Of a stretch of 10,339 bases of DNA, positions 6,882 to 10,339 are shown one piece after another. Origin of the DNA: Roseburia sp. (lineage in GTDB: Bacteria; Bacillota; Clostridia; Lachnospirales; Lachnospiraceae); the NCBI GenBank assembly GCA_017626625.1, contig JAGAIK010000092.1:1-10339 (forward strand), written 5' to 3'. A program made the translations under genes and the position numbers. How positions within the stretch are numbered: the stretch's first letter is position 1; each line of letters opens with the position of its first letter. The notes under the pieces were generated by a model. The model made no database searches. It was not told the origin of the DNA and saw nothing but the letters and a program-made list of their open reading frames with translations.

Positions 6882-7550
6882 TCATTCCTTTCTCTGGCAG
6901 TCTCCGCCGCCGACAACAGCATTCATCTCCGGAAATTTCATTTTAAGATAATCCAGAATTACCTTGACGCAATTTTCCATTCCCACCCGCTCGCTGTTTA
7001 ACGTCATATCGTAGTTCACCGGATTCGTCCAGTAATTGCCTCCGGTATAATGCTCATAATATGCGGCTCTGTATTTGTCCGTCTGCTCAATGGATTTATG
7101 TGCAGTTGCCTCATTCACTCCCATACGCTCCATAATTTCTTTCAGACAGTACCGTCTGGGCGCCTCTATGTAAACACTGACCACATTATCCCGGTCCTTT
7201 AAAATCCAGTCAGCGCATTTTCCCACGATGACACAGGATTCGCTGTCTGCAAGGTGCTCAATAATCTGTTTTTGTATCTCAAAAAGGCGCTCGTCAGAGG
7301 CAAATTCCCGCTCCTCCGGTTTCGGTTTACTGGTAATGGGAAGCCCTCTTAAAAAAGACGACACCTTTCTGTCTCTCATTTTCTCATTCACTTCCAAAAA
7401 CAACTGCTCATCGAGACCGCTCATCTGGGAAGCCAGCGTTAAGATTCTGTTTTCATAGCAGTGAATGCCAAGCTCCTTTGCCAGTTTACTGGCAATCTGT
7501 TTGCCGCCGCTGCCGAAGCCCCTTGCCACGGTAATTACATAATTTTTCAT
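6882..7550 (-). CDS. Cytidylate-kinase-like P-loop protein
   Basis: A 222-residue protein of the cytidylate kinase-like family often seen in clostridia. The N-terminal beta strand and phosphate loop read YVITVARGFGSGGKQIASKLA (4-24). GSGGKQ replaces the classical GxxxxGK[ST] and matches the GSGGRxI-type loop of this family. A central VIVGKCADWIL segment (108-118) and an arginine-rich lid-like region with APRRYCLKEIMERMGV (129-144) follow. It should bind ATP and might phosphorylate a nucleotide or a small molecule; true CMP kinase activity is not assured, because these proteins are usually extra to the housekeeping Cmk. AAAGGAG before the start lies at the end of a duplicated 53-bp unit derived from the upstream ATPase gene. 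Its presence in an amine/amino-acid catabolic operon is unexplained; it may be regulatory or phosphorylate a substrate. Confidence 0.82.
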   Translation of the reverse strand: MKNYVITVARGFGSGGKQIASKLAKELGIHCYENRILTLASQMSGLDEQLFLEVNEKMRDRKVSSFLRGLPITSKPKPEEREFASDERLFEIQKQIIEHLADSESCVIVGKCADWILKDRDNVVSVYIEAPRRYCLKEIMERMGVNEATAHKSIEQTDKYRAAYYEHYTGGNYWTNPVNYDMTLNSERVGMENCVKVILDYLKMKFPEMNAVVGGGDCQRKE

Positions 7551-7562
7551 ATCACAACTTCT

Positions 7563-7668
7563 CCTTTCTGCGGTGTTTAGCCCTCCATGTAACGTTTCAG
7601 AAATTCACAGTTTTTCCTTTCTGCGGTGTTCAGCTCTCCATGTAGCGTTTCAGAAATTCTCTGGTTCT
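7563..7668 (-). repeat. 53-bp tandem duplication of the 3' end of the ABC ATPase gene
   Basis: Two adjacent units, 7563-7615 and 7616-7668. The first 44 positions (7563-7606 versus 7616-7659) agree at 41, with all three differences being transitions; the remaining 9 agree at 5. On the minus strand the right-hand unit encodes the real C-terminus (EFLKRYMES then TGA). The left-hand unit, in the intergenic space, would encode EFLKRYMEG followed by TAA but has no start. The left-hand unit ends in the AAAGG that, with the next bases AG, forms the ribosome binding site of the kinase gene. It is a pseudo-C-terminus, not a gene. Confidence 0.93.
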
Positions 7669-8370
7669 CGGATTTTTCGGGTTGGTAAACAGATTTCCCG
7701 GTGCGTCATCCTCCACCACATAGCCGTCGTCCATAAAAATGGTTCTGGTGGAGACATTTCTGGCAAATTCCATCTCATGGGTCACGATAATCATGGTAAG
7801 CCCCTCCCCTGCCAGTTTTTTCATGACATTTAACACCTCTCCCACCATCTCAGGGTCAAGGGCACTGGTGGGCTCGTCAAAGAGCAGCACCTCCGGGTTC
7901 ATACAGAGCGCTCTGGCAATGGCGACACGCTGTTTTTGACCGCCGGAAAGCTGTGCCGGTTTCGCATGAATGTACGGCGCCATCCCCACCTGTTTTAAAT
8001 GGGTGATTGCCCTGCTTTTGCATTCGTCTTTGTCTAAATGCAGCACTTTTCTCGTGCCGGACTGACAGTTATCAAACACGGTCATGTTATTGAAAAGATT
8101 AAAGGACTGGAACACCATTCCCACCTTGGCACGGTACTCGGAGAGAGAATGTCCCGTATTCTTTACCGCCACATTGTGAAACAGAATTTCACCGGAAGTA
8201 GGTTTCTCGAGATGATTAATACACCGAAGCAGCGTGGATTTTCCCGAACCGGAGGAACCGATAATGCAGATAACTTCCCCTTTTCTTATTTCAAAGTCAA
8301 TTTTTTTCAATACCTCATGGTCGCCGAAGCTTTTTCTTAAATTTTCCACTTTAATAATAGGTTCTGACAT
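7630..8370 (-). CDS. Polar amino-acid ABC transporter ATP-binding protein (GlnQ/HisP-like)
   Basis: A 246-residue ATPase. A GTG at 8376 would add two residues but is almost on top of AGGAGG, whereas the ATG at 8370 is 7 nt away, so MSEPIIKV is used. Walker [10 protein letters not shown] is at 38-46, the Q-loop Gln at 88 (VFQSFNLF), signature LSGGQKQR at 141-148, Walker B VLLFDEP at 161-167, the D-loop SALD at 169-172, and the switch His at 198 (IIVTHEM). These are all intact. The sequence [14 protein letters not shown] and the final FLKRYM are typical of the polar amino-acid uptake subfamily. It energises import by the permease encoded 11 bp upstream. It sits on the cytoplasmic side of the membrane. 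The 3' end is duplicated in tandem just downstream. Confidence 0.95.
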   Translation of the reverse strand: MSEPIIKVENLRKSFGDHEVLKKIDFEIRKGEVICIIGSSGSGKSTLLRCINHLEKPTSGEILFHNVAVKNTGHSLSEYRAKVGMVFQSFNLFNNMTVFDNCQSGTRKVLHLDKDECKSRAITHLKQVGMAPYIHAKPAQLSGGQKQRVAIARALCMNPEVLLFDEPTSALDPEMVGEVLNVMKKLAGEGLTMIIVTHEMEFARNVSTRTIFMDDGYVVEDDAPGNLFTNPKNPRTREFLKRYMES

Positions 8371-8381
8371 ATCCACCCCTC

Positions 8382-9167
8382 CTACTCATTATCCAAGTAT
8401 TCCGTCGCTAATACATAATCTGATTTTCCTTCTAATTTTTTCTCCAACAGACCAAACAGCCTGTTAAATACAAAACAGAGGACAAAATAGATTGCTGCAA
8501 TGACAAGATAGGATTCATAATATTTATAATAGGAACCGCCTGCCGTCTTTGCTATCAGGAAAAGCTCTGATACACCGATTACATTTAAGACGGAAGTCAT
8601 TTTTAAATTATTCACAAAGGTATTTCCCATTTCGGGAATGACATTGCGGAATGCCTGGGGCAGTATCACATAAAACATTGCTTTTATATGGGACATTCCC
8701 ATGGCAAGGGCGCCTTCCTCCTGCCCCTTATCCACGGAATTGATACCTGCCCGGACCGTCTCTCCCATATAGGCTCCCGTATTTAATACCGTAACTAATA
8801 TGCCCGCCGCCACCGGAGCGATTTCCACGTCAGACTGCCTCAGTCCGAAGTAGATAATCATGCCCTGCACAATCATCGGCGTGTCACGGAACACTTCCAC
8901 ATAGACAATAACGATTGCACGCAGTATTCTGGAAAAAATACGTTTTAAAAGAAAGTCTTCCGGATGTACCTGGCTGGTGTTTATCACACCAACCAGAAAC
9001 CCTAACAGAAACCCTATCATCGTGCCCGAAACCGCCACATACAATGTCGTCCATGTCGCATTCAGAAACATACCTGCATATTTCTGTGCAATAAATAATG
9101 CCCACTCTACACTTCCGCTTTCCGCTCCCGGAGCAGCCGCCGTTAATAATATGGTCCATTCTCCCAT
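8382..9167 (-). CDS. Polar amino-acid ABC transporter permease
   Basis: A 261-residue inner-membrane protein. A GTG at 9176 touches the ribosome binding site; AGGAGG is 8 nt from the ATG at 9167, so MGEWTILL is chosen. Hydrophobic segments lie at about 32-62, 82-108, 117-134, 192-206 and 219-240, consistent with about five helices of the HisM/GlnP family. The family motif FRDTPMIVQ is at 93-101 (usual form FRGTPLLVQ). The cytoplasmic EAA loop is [29 protein letters not shown] at 148-172, where EEGALAMG replaces EAAxALG. Only one permease gene is present, so it probably forms a homodimer. It lies 21 bp after the binding-protein gene and 11 bp before the ATPase gene. Confidence 0.94.
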   Translation of the reverse strand: MGEWTILLTAAAPGAESGSVEWALFIAQKYAGMFLNATWTTLYVAVSGTMIGFLLGFLVGVINTSQVHPEDFLLKRIFSRILRAIVIVYVEVFRDTPMIVQGMIIYFGLRQSDVEIAPVAAGILVTVLNTGAYMGETVRAGINSVDKGQEEGALAMGMSHIKAMFYVILPQAFRNVIPEMGNTFVNNLKMTSVLNVIGVSELFLIAKTAGGSYYKYYESYLVIAAIYFVLCFVFNRLFGLLEKKLEGKSDYVLATEYLDNE

Positions 9168-9188
9168 GAATGACACCTCCTGACTTTT

Positions 9189-10151
9189 TTAATTAGAGGA
9201 TGGCTGTACTTCTAACATCTCATCCATCTGTGCGTCAAAATCTGCTTTATTATCTGTAATCCAGCCCTTTTCTTCCAATGCTCCCTGCAATAACTCCTTC
9301 AACTCGGTATCACCCTCCCGGACTGCGATACACACATCATTGGAATTTTCAGAAGGACATGGCAGCTCAATATCTAAGATTTTAAGACCTGACATGGTAT
9401 CAACGGCGGATTTCGAGGTTGGGTAATCAATGACGCTGATATCTGCCGTTCCCGAGTTCACTGCCATAAATACTTCCGAAGTAGTCTCATACTGCGTTCC
9501 CTCCACCGATGTCGGAATCATTGGATAATAATTGGGGAAATTGGTTCCAATCTGTGTGGTAACGGTAGGGTTCATGCCGTCAAACTGGCTGACATCCGTG
9601 AACTCTGCATAAGGCCCGTCATCCTTTACTGTAAGCACCACATCCCTGATATAGTAAGGTGTCGTAAAGTCAAGTGTCTTATCTCTCTCTTCGCTGTAAC
9701 ACATTCCTCCAATGATACAGTCATAATCTCCTGCATCCAACCCCAGGACAATGGCACTCCACTCTGTTTTATAGATTTCCAGCTCCCAGCCTAAGGCATC
9801 CGCTAACATCTGGGCTGTTTTTACATCATATCCATAGGCATATCCGTCACTGTTGGTAATCTTCACTGCCTTATCACCATTTGCCACATCTTCGCTTTCC
9901 TGCGTCCAGTTGAAGGGAGCATAAGCACATTCCATTGCCACTCTTAAAACTTTTTTCTCCTCGTAGCTGCCGCCGGCCTCTCCTGCTGTATCTCCACTGT
10001 CATCTGCCGCTGCTGCATCCCCGGCTGCATCTGCTGTATCTCCGCTATTTCCTGTACTTTCAGCAGAAGTATTACTGCTGTTTCCACACCCTGCAAGCAT
10101 TGCCGCCATCATTGCTGCTGCCAGTAAACCTGATACTAATTTTTTCTTCAT
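9189..10151 (-). CDS. Amino-acid ABC transporter substrate-binding lipoprotein
   Basis: A 320-residue protein with a lipoprotein signal: MKKK, a hydrophobic stretch, and the lipobox LAGC ending at Cys22. Residues 23-65 form a low-complexity Gly/Asp/Ala/Ser/Thr linker tethering the binding domain outside the membrane. The binding domain (about 68-315) is a type 3 periplasmic binding fold with ECAYAPFNW near 74-82, GYDVKTAQMLADAL at 107-120, and YSEERDKTLDFTTPYY at 152-167. Arg156 corresponds to the arginine that clamps the alpha-carboxylate in amino-acid binders such as HisJ. Asp242 in ISVIDYPTS corresponds to the alpha-amino contact. The ligand is therefore probably an alpha-amino acid or a derivative keeping those groups. 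AAGGAG lies 8 nt before the ATG. It is the first gene of the operon, behind a leader with a promoter and hairpin. Confidence 0.95.
   Translation of the reverse strand: MKKKLVSGLLAAAMMAAMLAGCGNSSNTSAESTGNSGDTADAAGDAAAADDSGDTAGEAGGSYEEKKVLRVAMECAYAPFNWTQESEDVANGDKAVKITNSDGYAYGYDVKTAQMLADALGWELEIYKTEWSAIVLGLDAGDYDCIIGGMCYSEERDKTLDFTTPYYIRDVVLTVKDDGPYAEFTDVSQFDGMNPTVTTQIGTNFPNYYPMIPTSVEGTQYETTSEVFMAVNSGTADISVIDYPTSKSAVDTMSGLKILDIELPCPSENSNDVCIAVREGDTELKELLQGALEEKGWITDNKADFDAQMDEMLEVQPSSN
9983..10043 (-). repeat. Short direct repeats in the lipoprotein linker
   Basis: A 13-bp stretch (CTGCTGTATCTCC on the plus strand) occurs at 9983-9995 and again at 10031-10043. Shorter CTGC-rich copies lie between. 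They encode the repeated GDTA elements of the linker after the lipidated cysteine. This looks like slippage-type growth of a flexible spacer and has no obvious regulatory meaning. Confidence 0.6.
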
Positions 10152-10190
10152 AATGCGCTCCTTCCTGTTCCCTCGCTTCTTGCTGGAACG

Positions 10191-10233
10191 AAAAAGGCGC
10201 TATGACATTCCTTACGGAACTCATAACGCCTTT
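10191..10233 (-). terminator. Terminator-like hairpin in the operon leader (possible attenuator)
   Basis: Read on the minus strand, the 5' arm (10233-10216) is AAAGGCGTTATGAGTTCC, the loop GTAA (10215-10212), and the 3' arm (10211-10193) mirrors it. There are 7 pairs, one G-U, 5 pairs, a small internal bulge, then 4 pairs closed by a GNRA-type tetraloop. The U run is TTTTT at 10195-10191. It lies about 40 bp before the binding-protein ATG and downstream of the best promoter candidate, so it could work as a transcription attenuator. Alternatively it is simply the terminator of a gene to the right of the window. Confidence 0.7.
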
Positions 10234-10285
10234 GTTATCTGAAACTTTATGCTTTTTCATTTTTCTTTTCGAAAAATTTAAATTC

Positions 10286-10314
10286 ATTTTATTCAAACAA
10301 AGTCTTTGCTTCAA
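10286..10314 (-). promoter_or_regulatory. Predicted sigma-A promoter of the operon
   Basis: Minus-strand -35 element TTGAAG (10314-10309), a 17-bp spacer and -10 element TAAAAT (10291-10286) in an AT-rich stretch. Transcription would begin near 10279 and give a leader of about 130 nt. The spacer contains a perfect 11-bp palindrome CAAAGACTTTG (10308-10298), a possible small operator. No other strong promoter is seen between the hairpin and the first gene. AT-rich DNA gives many chance matches, so confidence is moderate. Confidence 0.5.
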
Positions 10315-10339
10315 TATTTAACTTAACCAAAACCCATTG

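Noticed and set aside
472..9183. Numerous plus-strand open frames of 60-106 codons across the window
   Set aside because: They lie opposite well-supported minus-strand genes, show no recognisable domains or consistent ribosome binding sites, and have the composition expected of antisense shadows.
10072..10314. An 80-codon minus-strand frame through the leader that could be a leader peptide translated across the hairpin
   Set aside because: It has no convincing Shine-Dalgarno sequence, its first ATG lies in the predicted -35 region, upstream of the predicted transcription start, and it runs far into the binding-protein gene in another frame. No run of regulatory codons is seen.
1..10339. CRISPR arrays, tRNA or rRNA genes, insertion sequences, phage or defence genes
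   Set aside because: No regular spaced repeats, cloverleaf-like segments, transposase motifs or terminal inverted repeats were seen; the only sizeable repeat is the 53-bp tandem duplication.

Overview
The window reads as one long minus-strand catabolic operon from a Gram-positive anaerobe, most likely a clostridial gut-type bacterium (Lachnospiraceae-like). This is judged from strong AGGAGG-type ribosome binding sites, moderate base composition, a lipoprotein solute-binding protein, a cytidylate-kinase-like protein of a type common in that group, and iron-dependent alcohol dehydrogenase and ferredoxin-type redox chemistry. Species cannot be assigned from sequence reading alone. Every convincing gene runs right to left; plus-strand open frames look like shadows.

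Layout in transcription order, from right to left. (1) 10339-10152: an AT-rich leader with a plausible sigma-A promoter (TTGAAG, 17 bp, TAAAAT) followed by a strong terminator-like hairpin about 40 bp before the first start codon. (2) 10151-7630: a complete polar amino-acid ABC importer, made of lipoprotein binding protein, permease and ATPase. The last 53 bp of the ATPase gene is tandemly duplicated downstream. (3) 7550-6098: a cytidylate-kinase-like P-loop protein and a short-chain dehydrogenase. (4) 6061-3765 and 2535-1408: a multicomponent flavin/iron-sulfur dehydrogenase related to hydrogen cyanide synthase HcnABC, octopine/nopaline oxidases and archaeal proline dehydrogenase complexes. 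It comprises a plant-type [2Fe-2S] subunit, a FAD/NAD protein carrying a ferredoxin-like cysteine domain, a separate BFD-type [2Fe-2S] protein and a DAO-type FAD subunit. (5) 3748-2615: an ornithine cyclodeaminase/mu-crystallin-family protein lying between the BFD and DAO genes. (6) 1383-241: an iron-containing alcohol dehydrogenase. (7) 239-1: the start of an AEC-family permease that runs off the window.

Taken together, the genes suggest uptake of an amino acid or N-substituted amino acid and oxidative attack on its C-N bond by the flavin/Fe-S complex. The imine or amino-acid product may then be handled by the cyclodeaminase-like enzyme, the carbonyl product reduced or oxidised by the iron ADH and SDR, and an organic acid moved by the AEC carrier. 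The combination resembles the octopine/nopaline catabolic modules of Agrobacterium (ABC importer, OoxAB, ornithine cyclodeaminase) but with different subunit architecture and extra enzymes. The substrate is not determined by the sequence. Several start codons were moved downstream of the longest open frame because the Shine-Dalgarno spacing demands it (positions 9167, 8370, 6877, 5740, 3748).
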